Notes: generated by a model not told the origin, from the sequence alone. 64,000 nucleotides of DNA from Streptomyces sp. NBC_01296 (GCF_035984415.1 NZ_CP130720.1:5890001-5954000); one strand, 5' to 3'; counted from the first letter of the stretch, positions 26,973 through 35,943 are shown. Translations and numbers: made by a program.

Positions 26973-28330
26973 AGTGCTGTTTCCTTCGGAGGTACGGGCG
27001 CCACGAAGGCGGGGAGCAGGCCGATCAGGATCGCCGCCGCCGGCCACAGCGGGAGCGTGGGGGCGACCAGGGGGACGACGCCGGGGAGGAGGGCGTCCGG
27101 GTCCACGGCCGCGGCACGGACGAGGACGGCCGCGACCGCCGCACCCGACCCGGCGACCAGCCACGCACGCCACCCCCAGCGGTCCGGCCGGTAGCGGGTC
27201 CGGATGCTGCGCCGCCCGCCCAGGCGCAGCCCCGCGAGGGCCAGGACGAGGCCGATGAGCAGGACCGGCAGCCCGTACACGGCGCCCTCGGCGGCGAGCA
27301 GCCCGTACGTGCCGGCGCACATGCCGAGCAGGCCCCCGAGGGTGAGGACGTTGGTGGTGTGCCGGACGGCGGGCGGGACCTGCGCGCTGCGGCCGTAGCC
27401 GCGGGCGTCCATCGAGGCGGCGACGGCGACGGAGCGCTCGAGGGCGCCCTCCAGGACGGGCAGGCCGATCTGCAGGATCGCCTTGACGCCGCCGGTGGGG
27501 CGGCCGCGCAGGCGGCGGGCGGTCCGCAGGCGGGCGACGTCGGCGACCATGTTCGGCGCGAAGGTCATGGCGACGACGACGGCGACACCGGCCTCGTAGA
27601 GGGCGGCCGGGAGGGATTTCAGCAGCCGCGCCGGATTGGCGAGGGCGTTCGCGGCGCCGACGCAGACGAGGAGGGCGGCCAGCTTGGCGCCGTCGTAGAA
27701 GGCGAAGACGAGCTGCTCGGCAGTGACGCGGCCGCCGATGCGGATGCCTTGGGCCGCCCAGGCGGGGAGCGGGAGCTCGGGGAGGGTGAGCAGGACGTGC
27801 GCGCCGGGGATCGGGGAGCCGAGCACCACGGAGAAGAGGAGGCGGAGCCCGATGACGAAGAGGCCGAGCTTGAGGAAGGCGCCGTAGGAACGCGCCCAGG
27901 GGGCGGAGGTCCGGCGGGCGGCCACGACGTAGCCGGCCACGCCGACGATCAGGCCGAGGAGCAGGGGATTGGTGGTGCGGGAGGCGGCCGTGGCCAGGCC
28001 GAGCGCCCAGAGCCACCACGCTCCCGCGTGCAGGGCGTTCCCCCGACGGGCCTGCGGCGCCGCCACGCGGCGGATCCGGCTTTTCTCGTACGTCGGCCCC
28101 GACCCGGGACCACCCGCCCCGGCCCGCCCGGGCCCGGGCGGTGTCACCCCTTCGTCCGCGGGCCGGCGGGGGCGGACCGTACCCGCACCGCCCGCCGTGG
28201 CCTGCCGAAGGCCGCCGTACCCACCGGCCCCGGTGACCCTCCCGGCCCCGCGCACGCCGGCCACCGCCGCGTCCGCGGGCTCCGCCGGGCGGGGGGACTC
28301 GGGTGAGCCGGGGGTGGTGGGTGGTGTCAT
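26969..28330 (-). CDS. ECF transporter transmembrane component EcfT (CbiQ family)
   Basis: A 453-residue protein. Residues 1-110 are a Pro/Gly/Arg-rich extension without known domain. Then come CbiQ-type helices and the two coupling motifs that dock to the ATPases; the clearest is ASMDARGYGRS (about residue 315). SLPAALYEAGVAVVVAMTF and GVKAILQIGLPVLEGALERS flank the coupling region. The C-terminal 130 residues add three or four helices. The ATG overlaps the upstream stop (ATGA), giving translational coupling. Confidence 0.85.
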   Translation of the reverse strand: MTPPTTPGSPESPRPAEPADAAVAGVRGAGRVTGAGGYGGLRQATAGGAGTVRPRRPADEGVTPPGPGRAGAGGPGSGPTYEKSRIRRVAAPQARRGNALHAGAWWLWALGLATAASRTTNPLLLGLIVGVAGYVVAARRTSAPWARSYGAFLKLGLFVIGLRLLFSVVLGSPIPGAHVLLTLPELPLPAWAAQGIRIGGRVTAEQLVFAFYDGAKLAALLVCVGAANALANPARLLKSLPAALYEAGVAVVVAMTFAPNMVADVARLRTARRLRGRPTGGVKAILQIGLPVLEGALERSVAVAASMDARGYGRSAQVPPAVRHTTNVLTLGGLLGMCAGTYGLLAAEGAVYGLPVLLIGLVLALAGLRLGGRRSIRTRYRPDRWGWRAWLVAGSGAAVAAVLVRAAAVDPDALLPGVVPLVAPTLPLWPAAAILIGLLPAFVAPVPPKETAL

Positions 28331-28995
28331 CGGCGGCGGCGGGATTGCCAGACCGCGGCTGCCGCCAGGGTGGCCACCGCCGCCAGGCCGACCAGCAGGG
28401 ACGTCGACGGGCCGCCGTCCTCGGGCTCGGCCTGCGCCGACGGCTTCGGCGTCGCGTTCGCCTGCGGCTTTTCTTCCGCGCCGGCGATCGGTTCGCCGCA
28501 GCCCTGCTTCGGGTAGCCCGACACCGCGCACAGCAGCGCCGCGCTGTTGTAGCGGAGCGGCTTGGCCACCGCTGCCAGGGCCTCGGCCGCCGTGGCGTCC
28601 GGGGCGACCTGGGCGCAGGCCGTGCGCGGGGTGTCCTGCGGCGGGGAGTCGCCCGCCGGGGCGTCCGCCGGGACGCCGGAGTCGATGACCACGGCGATCC
28701 GCTTGCGGCCCTCCGCGGCCGGAGTGGCCGCGCAGACCGACGCGAAGTCGGCCGCCGCGCGCGGCTTCGCCGCCTCGGCCGCCGCGTCCTGACTCACCGC
28801 GAAGCGGAAGCCCAGGACCGCGCCGTCCGCCGGTCGGGCCGTCGAGGGGCCCTGCGTGGCGTACTGCCACTGGCCTCCCGAACCCTCCCAGAACGACCAG
28901 TAGCGGTAGCCCGCCGCCAGCGCGGGCGAGGCCGCCAGGAGGGTGAGGAGGATGCCGAACGCGAGGGCCCGCGGGGTCAGGCTGCGGCGACGCAT
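28327..28995 (-). CDS. Secreted, membrane-anchored SCO2322-like protein
   Basis: A 222-residue surface protein. The signal peptide ALAFGILLTLLAASPALA is followed by GYRYWSFWEGSGGQWQYATQ, a Trp/Tyr-rich opening conserved in this actinobacterial family, four cysteines (SVCAAT, TACAQV, LLCAVSG, QGCGEP), a charged Pro linker and a C-terminal anchor LLVGLAAVATLAAAAVWQSRRRR. Its place between the toroid and EcfT genes, with TGATG and ATGA overlaps, suggests it works with them in substrate capture. Biochemical role unknown. Confidence 0.75.
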   Translation of the reverse strand: MRRRSLTPRALAFGILLTLLAASPALAAGYRYWSFWEGSGGQWQYATQGPSTARPADGAVLGFRFAVSQDAAAEAAKPRAAADFASVCAATPAAEGRKRIAVVIDSGVPADAPAGDSPPQDTPRTACAQVAPDATAAEALAAVAKPLRYNSAALLCAVSGYPKQGCGEPIAGAEEKPQANATPKPSAQAEPEDGGPSTSLLVGLAAVATLAAAAVWQSRRRR

Positions 28996-30233
28996 CAGAG
29001 CTGGTTCTTCTTCCGGCGGCCGCTCAGCAGGACGCCGATGCCCATGCCGGCCGCCAGGCCCGCGCCCACGATCCACCACACGTTCCGGTTCGAGTCCGAA
29101 GCCTTGTCCTCCTTGGGCTTCTCCGCGGCCTCACCCGTCTGCGGGGCCGGGCCCGTTGCGTTCAGGGCCGTCACCAGGTCCGTGCCGCCGAACGACTTCG
29201 GGTCCGTGCCCGTCGCGTGTGCGACCAGCACCAGGGTGGCGAGCGCGGCCGGGCTGCCGTTGGCCCACTGCGCCGAGTTGGCCTTCAGCCACTCCAGCGC
29301 GCCCGCCGCCGACTGCGTGTGCCCGGCCGCGGCCAGCGCGATCACCGCGTCGGCGGTGTTGCCGGTGTCCGCGGTCGGCTGGTCGGCGCCGGGGGTGACG
29401 GCCGTGAGGTGGCCGTCCTGCTTCAGCGTCTCGGCCAGGTAGCCGGCCGCACCCTGGGCGGCGGTCGCCGGGTCGGTGGCGCCCGCCGGGCAGGCCAGCG
29501 CGGTCGCGGGGGTGTCCGTCGAGGCGGGGGGCACGAGCGTTCCCTGACCGAGGCCGGCCAGGACCGCGGCGGCCGTGGCATCGGCGTTGGCCGGGAGCTT
29601 GCCGTCGGCCGGCTGGTACCCGAAGGAACCCCGGTCGGCGGCGGGCTCGGTGGCGCAGCCCAGCTGGAAGGCGAGCAGGCCCTCGTACGCGGACTTGCCG
29701 GCCTTCGACCTCACCTCGGCCGGCGTCTCGCCCGCCACGGCCAGCGCGCCGATCACGAGGGAGGTGGAGTTGCCCTCGCTGGGGGTGCCGGGGACGAAGG
29801 CCCAGCCGCCGTCCTCGTTCTGGACGGACTTCAGCCAGTCCACGCCCTTCTTCACCGCCGCGTCCTGGCCGCCCAGCGCCTTCAGCGCCTGCACGGCCAT
29901 CGCGGTGGCGTTCGTGTCGAACATCGTCTTCTCGTCGCAGGCAGCGCCCGCGTCCGCGCGGAAGGAGGCGAAGCCGCCGTTCGCGCACTGCTGGCCGACG
30001 AGCCAGGCGACGGCCTCCTTGGCCGGCTTGACGCCGACCGTCTGCTGGGCCAGCAGCGCGAAGGACTGCCGCCACACACCGTCGTACGTCGGGTCGTTCT
30101 TGCCGTACAGCCCGGACGGGATCACCGGGACCGGCGGGGTGGAGGGGGAGGGCGCGGCGAGGGCTGCGGGGGCGGCGCCCACGCAGAGCACGGCGGAGGC
30201 GGCGAGCGCGGCGGCGCTGCGGCGGACGTTCAT
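28995..30233 (-). CDS. Secreted alpha/alpha-toroid protein, intrinsic-factor-like
   Basis: A 412-residue exported protein: signal peptide (AAALAASAVLCVGAAPAALA), about 320 residues of prenyltransferase/squalene-oxidase-type helical repeats (ATAMAVQALKALGGQDAAVK, GVDWLKSVQNEDGGWAF, DAVIALAAAGHTQSAAGALE), a charged linker and a C-terminal helix with GRRKKNQL. It lacks cyclase acid motifs. The same alpha6-alpha6 fold forms the cobalamin-binding domain of mammalian intrinsic factor and transcobalamin. First gene after a cobalamin riboswitch, so a corrinoid-binding surface protein is the best inference. Confidence 0.75.
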   Translation of the reverse strand: MNVRRSAAALAASAVLCVGAAPAALAAPSPSTPPVPVIPSGLYGKNDPTYDGVWRQSFALLAQQTVGVKPAKEAVAWLVGQQCANGGFASFRADAGAACDEKTMFDTNATAMAVQALKALGGQDAAVKKGVDWLKSVQNEDGGWAFVPGTPSEGNSTSLVIGALAVAGETPAEVRSKAGKSAYEGLLAFQLGCATEPAADRGSFGYQPADGKLPANADATAAAVLAGLGQGTLVPPASTDTPATALACPAGATDPATAAQGAAGYLAETLKQDGHLTAVTPGADQPTADTGNTADAVIALAAAGHTQSAAGALEWLKANSAQWANGSPAALATLVLVAHATGTDPKSFGGTDLVTALNATGPAPQTGEAAEKPKEDKASDSNRNVWWIVGAGLAAGMGIGVLLSGRRKKNQL

Positions 30234-30355
30234 GGGGGCGGGTGCCTCTCGTGCTGGGGAGCAGGAGGCAGGCGCGCACAGGGCGCCGGGCTCCGGCTCC
30301 GTTTACCTCGACGGTGCCGGCCGCCGGGGGCTCCGGCGGCGCGCGCCGCGCACCT

Positions 30356-30492
30356 CGCGTACGGGGCGGTCCGGCTCCCCGCCCGGCGGGGCCGGGGCGG
30401 GTCACGGTTGCGGGTCAGCGCCGGAATTTCACCGGCTTCTTCCCGTACGGAAGGGTGGACGACGGGCTCACTGTACCGGCCCGTAGCAATCC
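30356..30492 (-). promoter_or_regulatory. Cobalamin (B12) riboswitch
   Basis: On the minus strand the element opens with GCTACGGG, then holds GAAGCCGGTGAAATTCCGGC and GCTGACCCGCAACCGTGA (core 30401-30445), the B12-box region of this class, and GGGGAGCCGGACCGCC before CCCGTACGCG, which pairs with the 5' end. Downstream, GCCGCCGG-agcc-CCCGGCGGC (about 30318-30345) could be the expression platform. It controls the five-gene transport operon. Confidence 0.88.
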
Positions 30493-30542
30493 GGCAGGGT
30501 GGCGTCGGCCCGTAGCACCCCTTACCGGAGGGCTTGGCGCCG

Positions 30543-31655
30543 TCACAGTGCGCGGTAGGTGACCGGGTCGCTGCCCGGGACCGCCTCGGCCCGGCCCTGC
30601 TTCACCAGCCGCCGCAGATGGGCCTCCGCTTCGGAGACGGCGATGTTGCGGGAGCCGTACGGGATCTGCTCCCAGGGCCGGTTCCACTCCATGCGCTGCG
30701 CCAGCGCCCACGGGGTCAGCGGCTCGGCCAGCAGCTCCCACAGCCCGGTCAGCCGGTCCTCGTGGTGGCGCAGCAGCTCGCGGACCCGGGCCGGGGCGTC
30801 GGTGAAGGCGTGCTGGTGGGCGGGGAGCACCTCGGCGGGGTCGAGTCGGCCGATCCGCTCGAGGGAGTCGAGGTAGTCGCCGAGGGGGTCGGTGACCAGC
30901 TCGGACGACGGGTCCTCGTAGAGGCCGATGTGTGGGGAGATCCCGGGCAGCAGGTGGTCCCCGGAGAAGAGGCGGCCGTTGCCGGGGAGGTTCGCCGGGT
31001 GCTGTTCCTCCAGGTGCAGGCAGACGTGGCCGGGGGTGTGCCCGGGGGTCCAGATGGCGCGCAGCCGCCGCCCGGCGAGGGGGAGCAGCTCGCCGGGGAC
31101 GATCTCCCGGTCGGGGACGGCGGCCCGCAGGCCCGGCAGGGTGCGGATGCGGCCGCTCGCGCGGGCCGCCCGCAGGGGGGCGACGTGCTCCTCGGGGGCT
31201 CCGGCGGTGGCCAGCTTCTCGCTCATGTAGTCGAACCAGGTGCCGGGCTCGGTGGAGCGGGTCCGTACGACGACCTCGGTGTCGGCGGCGTGCATCGCGA
31301 TCCAGGCGCCGGAGGCCTCGCGGACCCGGCCGGACAGGCCGTGGTGGTCGGGGTGGTGGTGGGTGATGAGCACGCCGTGGACGTCGGCGACCGGGATGCC
31401 GAGGGCGGCGAGGCCGGCGACGAGGGTGCCCCAGGACTCGGGGTCGTCCCAGCCGGTGTCGACGAGGACGGGGCCGCGGCCGGTGTCGAGGACGTGGACG
31501 AGGGTGTGGCCGAGCGGGTTGTCGGGGATCGGGACCTTGATGCCGTGGACGCCGCCGCCGTGGTCGGTGACGTGCGGGGTGACGGCCGGGGTGACGGGGG
31601 GCGTGGCCCCGGGTTCGGCGGGCGGTGCGGCCTGCGGCGGCGTGTCCTGCGGCAT
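30543..31655 (-). CDS. MBL-fold metallo-hydrolase
   Basis: A 370-residue enzyme. The binuclear site is LITHHHPDHHGLSG (HxHxDH), with TPGHTPGHVCLHLEE, LFSGDHLLPG and LPAHQHAF giving the other ligands. The C-terminal 80 residues are a winged-helix-like cap (WALAQRMEWNRPWEQ, EAEAHLRRLVKQGRAEAV), as in LACTB2-type hydrolases. A CoA-ester or lactone substrate is possible. It is divergent from the aldehyde dehydrogenase, with its own KstR-like site, placing it in the steroid regulon. Confidence 0.85.
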   Translation of the reverse strand: MPQDTPPQAAPPAEPGATPPVTPAVTPHVTDHGGGVHGIKVPIPDNPLGHTLVHVLDTGRGPVLVDTGWDDPESWGTLVAGLAALGIPVADVHGVLITHHHPDHHGLSGRVREASGAWIAMHAADTEVVVRTRSTEPGTWFDYMSEKLATAGAPEEHVAPLRAARASGRIRTLPGLRAAVPDREIVPGELLPLAGRRLRAIWTPGHTPGHVCLHLEEQHPANLPGNGRLFSGDHLLPGISPHIGLYEDPSSELVTDPLGDYLDSLERIGRLDPAEVLPAHQHAFTDAPARVRELLRHHEDRLTGLWELLAEPLTPWALAQRMEWNRPWEQIPYGSRNIAVSEAEAHLRRLVKQGRAEAVPGSDPVTYRAL

Positions 31656-31709
31656 GAGGGCTCCCTGTCTGCGCCCGGCCGCGTCTGCGCCGCCCGGCTC
31701 ACTCTCAAC

Positions 31710-31723
31710 GAGAACGTGTTGCA
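31710..31723 (-). promoter_or_regulatory. KstR-type operator, MBL hydrolase side
   Basis: GAGAACGTGTTGCA matches TnnAACnnGTTnnA except at position 1. It lies 55 bases upstream of the hydrolase start. Confidence 0.6.
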
Positions 31724-31822
31724 GTAGTCGCCCAAGTCGACCATCTGCGGCCCGTTCTGACTAGTCGTAACCCTCCGTTGGATCTTCCGGGCCGTTCCGT
31801 CCTGGCCGTGGACTCCTAGAAC

Positions 31823-31836
31823 TAGAACTGGTATCA
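31823..31836 (+). promoter_or_regulatory. KstR-type operator, aldehyde dehydrogenase side
   Basis: TAGAACTGGTATCA matches with one change (GTA for GTT), and lies in the inverted repeat GAACTG-GTAT-CAGTTC. It is 35 bases upstream of the start codon. Confidence 0.7.
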
Positions 31837-31870
31837 GTTCGGGAACGCCAAGCCGCAGGAGGCAGCAGCC

Positions 31871-33334
31871 ATGACCGAGCTCGTGGAACACGGACACCTG
31901 TTCATCGGCGGGGAGTGGACGGATCCGCTGGGCACCGACACGATCGAGATCGTCTCCCCCCACACCGAGCAGGTCATCGGCAGCGTCCCGCACGCCTCCC
32001 GCGCGGACGTGGACCGCGCCGTCGCCGTCGCCCGCCGGGCCTTCGACGAGGGCCCCTGGCCCCGGATGTCCCTGGACGAGCGGATCGCCGTCGTCACCCG
32101 GATCAAGGACGCGATCGCCGTCCGGCACGAGGAGATCGCCCGGTCGATCAGCTCCCAGAACGGGTCCCCGTACTCCTGGAGCGTCCTCGCGCAGGCGCTC
32201 GGCCCGATGATGGTCTACGACGCCGCGATCCAGGTCGCGCGCGCCTACCCGTACGAGGAGCACCGCCAGGGGGTGCTCGGGCCGATCCTGGTGCGCAGGG
32301 AGCCGGTGGGCGTGGTCGCGGCCGTCATACCGTGGAACGTGCCGCAGTTCGTGGCCGCCGCCAAGCTCGCTCCGGCGCTGCTGACCGGGTCGACGGTGAT
32401 CCTCAAGCCGTCCCCCGAGTCGCCGCTGGACTCGTACATCCTCGCCGACATCGCGCGGGAGGCCGGGCTGCCGGAGGGCGTGCTGTCGATCCTGCCCGCC
32501 GACCGGGAGGTCAGCGAGTACCTGGTCGGCCACCCCGGCGTCGACAAGGTGGCGTTCACCGGCTCGGTCGCGGCCGGCCGGCGCGTGATGGAGGTCGCCG
32601 CCCGCAACCTGACCCGGGTCACGCTCGAACTCGGCGGCAAGTCCGCCGCCGTGATCCTGCCGGACGCCGACCTCGAGTCCACCATCGCCGGCATCGTCCC
32701 GGCGGCCTGGATGAACAACGGGCAGGCCTGCGTGGCCCAGACCCGGGTCCTCGCGCCGCGCAGCCGGTACGAGGAGGTCGCCGAGGCGCTCGCGGCCGCG
32801 GCCGGCGCGCTGGTGGTCGGCGACCCGCTGGACCCGGCGACGCAGCTCGGGCCGCTGGTGGCCAGGCGGCAGCAGCAGCGGTCGCTGGACTACATCCGGA
32901 TCGGCCAGGAGGAGGGCGCGAAGGTCCTGGCGGGCGGCGGCCGCCCGGCCGGGCTGGAGCGGGGCTGGTACGTGGAGCCGACGCTGTTCGGGGACGTGGA
33001 CAACTCGATGCGGATCGCCCGCGAGGAGATCTTCGGACCGGTCGTCTGCCTGATCCCGTACGGGGACGAGGCGGAGGCGGTGCGGGTCGCCAACGACTCG
33101 GAGTTCGGACTGAGCGGCAGCGTCTGGACGGGGGACGTCGAGCACGGCATCGACTTCGCGCGGCAGGTGCGGACGGGCACGTTCAACGTGAACACCTTCA
33201 GCCTGGACATGCTGGGGCCGTTCGGCGGCTACAAGAACAGCGGCGTGGGGCGGGAGTTCGGGCCCGAGGGGCTGAGCGAGTACCTGGAGCACAAGATGAT
33301 CCACCTGCCGGCGGGCTACGCGGCGGGTGCCTGA
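31871..33334 (+). CDS. NAD(P)-dependent aldehyde dehydrogenase
   Basis: A 487-residue ALDH. IPWNVPQF, TGSVAAGRRV, TLELGGKSAA (Glu253, general base) and NNGQACVAQTR (Cys287, nucleophile) are intact, and the C-terminus has the usual GPFGGYKNSGVGREFG. Its regulon suggests it oxidises the C26 aldehyde made by CYP125 or a propionaldehyde-type side-chain product; this is inference. An AGGAGG site precedes the ATG. The stop overlaps the ferredoxin start (TGATG). Confidence 0.9.
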   Translation: MTELVEHGHLFIGGEWTDPLGTDTIEIVSPHTEQVIGSVPHASRADVDRAVAVARRAFDEGPWPRMSLDERIAVVTRIKDAIAVRHEEIARSISSQNGSPYSWSVLAQALGPMMVYDAAIQVARAYPYEEHRQGVLGPILVRREPVGVVAAVIPWNVPQFVAAAKLAPALLTGSTVILKPSPESPLDSYILADIAREAGLPEGVLSILPADREVSEYLVGHPGVDKVAFTGSVAAGRRVMEVAARNLTRVTLELGGKSAAVILPDADLESTIAGIVPAAWMNNGQACVAQTRVLAPRSRYEEVAEALAAAAGALVVGDPLDPATQLGPLVARRQQQRSLDYIRIGQEEGAKVLAGGGRPAGLERGWYVEPTLFGDVDNSMRIAREEIFGPVVCLIPYGDEAEAVRVANDSEFGLSGSVWTGDVEHGIDFARQVRTGTFNVNTFSLDMLGPFGGYKNSGVGREFGPEGLSEYLEHKMIHLPAGYAAGA

Positions 33335-33567
33335 TGGGTGACCGCTGGCAGGTCGAGGTGGACCGGGGGGTCTGCATCGGCTCGGGGATGTGCGTGAACC
33401 ACGCGCCGGACGGCTTCGTCCTGGACTCCGCGCGCCAGTCGCATCCGCGGGATCCGGAGACGGACGCGAACGAGCCGGTCCTGACGGCGGCGGAAGGCTG
33501 CCCGGTGGAGGCCATCATGATCACCCTGGCGGCCACCGGCGAGGCCGTGTTCCCCCCGGAGGAATGA
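33334..33567 (+). CDS. [3Fe-4S] ferredoxin
   Basis: A 77-residue ferredoxin. Ligands are in VCIGSGMCVNHAP (C-x5-C, with the second position of the usual 4Fe motif replaced by Gly/Ser) and AEGCPVEAI, the pattern of 3Fe-4S ferredoxins that feed P450s. Translationally coupled to the aldehyde dehydrogenase and expressed from the same KstR-type promoter, it is the natural redox partner candidate for CYP125. Confidence 0.9.
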   Translation: MGDRWQVEVDRGVCIGSGMCVNHAPDGFVLDSARQSHPRDPETDANEPVLTAAEGCPVEAIMITLAATGEAVFPPEE

Positions 33568-33645
33568 CCGCACAAGCGCCGGGCGGCGGCCCGGCCCGGC
33601 GGCGGACACCTGCCGCCGCCGGGCCGCTGCGCGCGTACGGCGGGA

Positions 33646-34308
33646 TCAGGCCTTTCGCGCGGTCCCGGCAGCCCCGCCGGCCCCGCCGGCAGCCGGCGGC
33701 GCCGTCATGTCGATCAGGCGGCAGACCGTCTCGATGTCGATCTTGACCTGGGCGATCGAGGCGCGGCCCGAGAGCCAGGTGATCAGTGCCGAGTGCCAGG
33801 TGTGCTCGATCACCCGGACCGCGGAGAGCTGCTCCGCCGTCGGCGGGGCGTCCAGGCCCATCGCGTCCAGGATGATCGCCGTGGTCAGCCGGGACACCGT
33901 GTCCACCTCGGGGCTCACGCTCCGGTCCGCGAACGTCAGGGCGCGGACCATCGCATCGGCGAGCTGCGGCTCCCGCTGCAGCGCGCGGAAGGCCCGCATC
34001 AGCGTCTCCGCGACCCGCGCGGCCGGGTCCTCGCCCGCCGGGGGCCGCTTGCGGAGCGTCGTGTGCATGTGCTGGAGCTGGTCCTGCATCGTCGCGACGA
34101 GCAGGTGCACCTTGGACGGGAAGTACCGGTACAGGGTGCCCAGCGCGACCCCGGCCGCCTCCGCGACCTCCCGCATCTGGACGGCGTCGAAACCGCCCCG
34201 GCTGGCCAGCTGGGCGCTGGCGTGCAGGATCCGGCGGCGGCGCGCCTCCTGGCGCTCCGTCAGGGGAGGGGACGCCGTCGTGGCGAGGGCTTTCGCATCC
34301 GCTGTCAT
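33646..34308 (-). CDS. kstR: TetR-family repressor KstR (steroid catabolism)
   Basis: A 220-residue TetR protein. The HTH is GGFDAVQMREVAEAAGVALG-TLYRYFPSK (residues about 38-66), nearly the same as in mycobacterial KstR. The ligand domain keeps ADAMVRALTFADRSVSPEVD and VRVIEHTWHSALITWLSGRAS, also KstR-like. KstR is released from DNA by 3-oxo steroid CoA esters. Eight KstR-type sites in this window support the name. Start at ATG 34308 with GGGAC upstream. The C-terminal AGGAGG-type tail is low complexity. Confidence 0.85.
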   Translation of the reverse strand: MTADAKALATTASPPLTERQEARRRRILHASAQLASRGGFDAVQMREVAEAAGVALGTLYRYFPSKVHLLVATMQDQLQHMHTTLRKRPPAGEDPAARVAETLMRAFRALQREPQLADAMVRALTFADRSVSPEVDTVSRLTTAIILDAMGLDAPPTAEQLSAVRVIEHTWHSALITWLSGRASIAQVKIDIETVCRLIDMTAPPAAGGAGGAAGTARKA

Positions 34309-34501
34309 CTGTCCCGTTCCATGGCGTTCCGTGTCGTTGCGGTGCTGATTTCCGGGCTGTTCACATCGTGATCGGCAGGCGATCGGCCGGTGATCGACAG
34401 CCAGCATGTCAGGCGCCGGAGCCGTGGCGTGAATCACCTGCTCCGCCTCTTACGGTGTGGTTTCCGGCCGGTAGATTCAATGGTCTTCGACGGATCAAGT
34501 C

Positions 34502-34515
34502 TGAAACTTGTTCTA
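34502..34515. promoter_or_regulatory. KstR-type operator between kstR and the glycosyltransferase gene
   Basis: TGAAACTTGTTCTA matches TnnAACnnGTTnnA at every fixed position. It is 194 bases upstream of kstR and 53 upstream of the glycosyltransferase start, so it could serve either gene or both. Confidence 0.65.
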
Positions 34516-34568
34516 CATTATGCGAGCGGTTACGCTCCGGCGAAAGTGCAGGGAGAAGGGGGCCGAGA

Positions 34569-35885
34569 GTGACCGCTGAGGCCATGGTGGCGAGCCCTTT
34601 CGCGGGTTCCGCCACCGACGGCGACCGCCCGTTGCGCATCGCACTCCTCACCTATAAGGGGAACCCGTTCTGCGGCGGCCAGGGCGTCTACGTCCGGCAC
34701 CTCTCGCGGGAGCTCGTGAGGCTGGGGCACTCCGTCGAGGTCATCGGCGCGCAGCCGTATCCGGTCCTCGACACCGGCGCCACGCTCACCGAACTGCCGA
34801 GCCTCGACCTGTACCGGCAGCCCGACCCGTTCCGCACGCCGAAGCGCGACGAGTACCGGGACTGGATCGACGCGCTCGAGGTCGCCACCATGTGGACCGG
34901 CGGCTTCCCCGAGCCGCTGACCTTCTCGCTGCGGGCCCGGCGCCACCTCGCCGCCCGCGCGGGCGAGTTCGACGTCATCCACGACAACCAGACGCTCGGC
35001 TACGGCCTGCTGGCCGACCTCGGCGCGCCGCTGGTCACCACCATCCACCACCCCATCACCGTGGACCGCAAGCTCGACCTCGAAGCCGCCAAGGACCGCA
35101 AGAAGCGGCTCTCCGTCCGGCGCTGGTACGCCTTCACGCGGATGCAGGGACGGGTCGCCCGCCGGCTGCCCTCCGTGCTGACCGTCTCCGGCTCCTCCCG
35201 GCAGGAGATCGCCGAGCACCTGGGCGTGCGGGACGAGCGCATCCACGTCGTCCACATCGGCGCCGACACCGACCTGTGGTCGCCCGACGCGTCCGTCGCC
35301 GAGGTGCCGGGGCGGATCGTCACCACCTCCAGCGCCGACGTCCCGCTCAAGGGCCTCGTGCACCTCGTCGAGGCGCTCGCGAAGCTGCGCACCGAGCAGC
35401 CCGACGCGCACCTCGTCGTCGTCGGCAAGCGTGCCGAGCGGGGGCCGGTCGCCCGCGCGATCGAGACGTACGGGCTCCAGGACGCCGTCCGCTTCGTCAA
35501 GGGCATCACCGACGCCGAGCTCGTCGACCTGGTGCGCAGCGCGCAGATCGCCTGCGTGCCCTCGCTGTACGAGGGCTTTTCGCTGCCCGCCGCCGAGGCC
35601 ATGGCCACCGGCACCCCGCTGGTCGCCACCACCGGCGGCGCGATCCCCGAGGTCGCGGGCCCCGACGGCGAGACCTGCCTCGCGGTGCCGCCCGGCGACG
35701 CGGGTGCGCTGGCCGCCGCACTGGGCCGGCTGCTGGGCGACGCGCAGCTGCGGGCCCGCCTGGGCGCCGCCGGACGCGAGCGGGTGCTGGCCCGGTTCAC
35801 CTGGGCCAGAGCCGCCGAGGGCACCGCCGCGCACTACCGCGCCGCCATCGAGCAGGCAGCCGGCCGCGCCCGCCGCGCGCGGTGA
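34569..35885 (+). CDS. GT4-family glycosyltransferase
   Basis: A 438-residue GT-B enzyme. The acceptor half opens RIALLTYKGNPFCGGQGVYV (Gly-rich loop); the donor half has VHIGADTDLWSP, TTSSADVPLKGLVHLVEAL and the nucleotide-sugar signature CVPSLYEGFSLPAAEAMATG with the E-x7-E pair. Start assigned to GTG 34569 with AGAAGGGGG upstream. It begins a three-gene run with a methyltransferase and a toroid protein, suggesting a methylated glycan or glycolipid product. Confidence 0.85.
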   Translation: MTAEAMVASPFAGSATDGDRPLRIALLTYKGNPFCGGQGVYVRHLSRELVRLGHSVEVIGAQPYPVLDTGATLTELPSLDLYRQPDPFRTPKRDEYRDWIDALEVATMWTGGFPEPLTFSLRARRHLAARAGEFDVIHDNQTLGYGLLADLGAPLVTTIHHPITVDRKLDLEAAKDRKKRLSVRRWYAFTRMQGRVARRLPSVLTVSGSSRQEIAEHLGVRDERIHVVHIGADTDLWSPDASVAEVPGRIVTTSSADVPLKGLVHLVEALAKLRTEQPDAHLVVVGKRAERGPVARAIETYGLQDAVRFVKGITDAELVDLVRSAQIACVPSLYEGFSLPAAEAMATGTPLVATTGGAIPEVAGPDGETCLAVPPGDAGALAAALGRLLGDAQLRARLGAAGRERVLARFTWARAAEGTAAHYRAAIEQAAGRARRAR

Positions 35886-35943
35886 CCTTCCGCCTTTTCC
35901 ACACCACCCCCGAACACCCCCGCGACCGCGAAGGCAGGACCCC

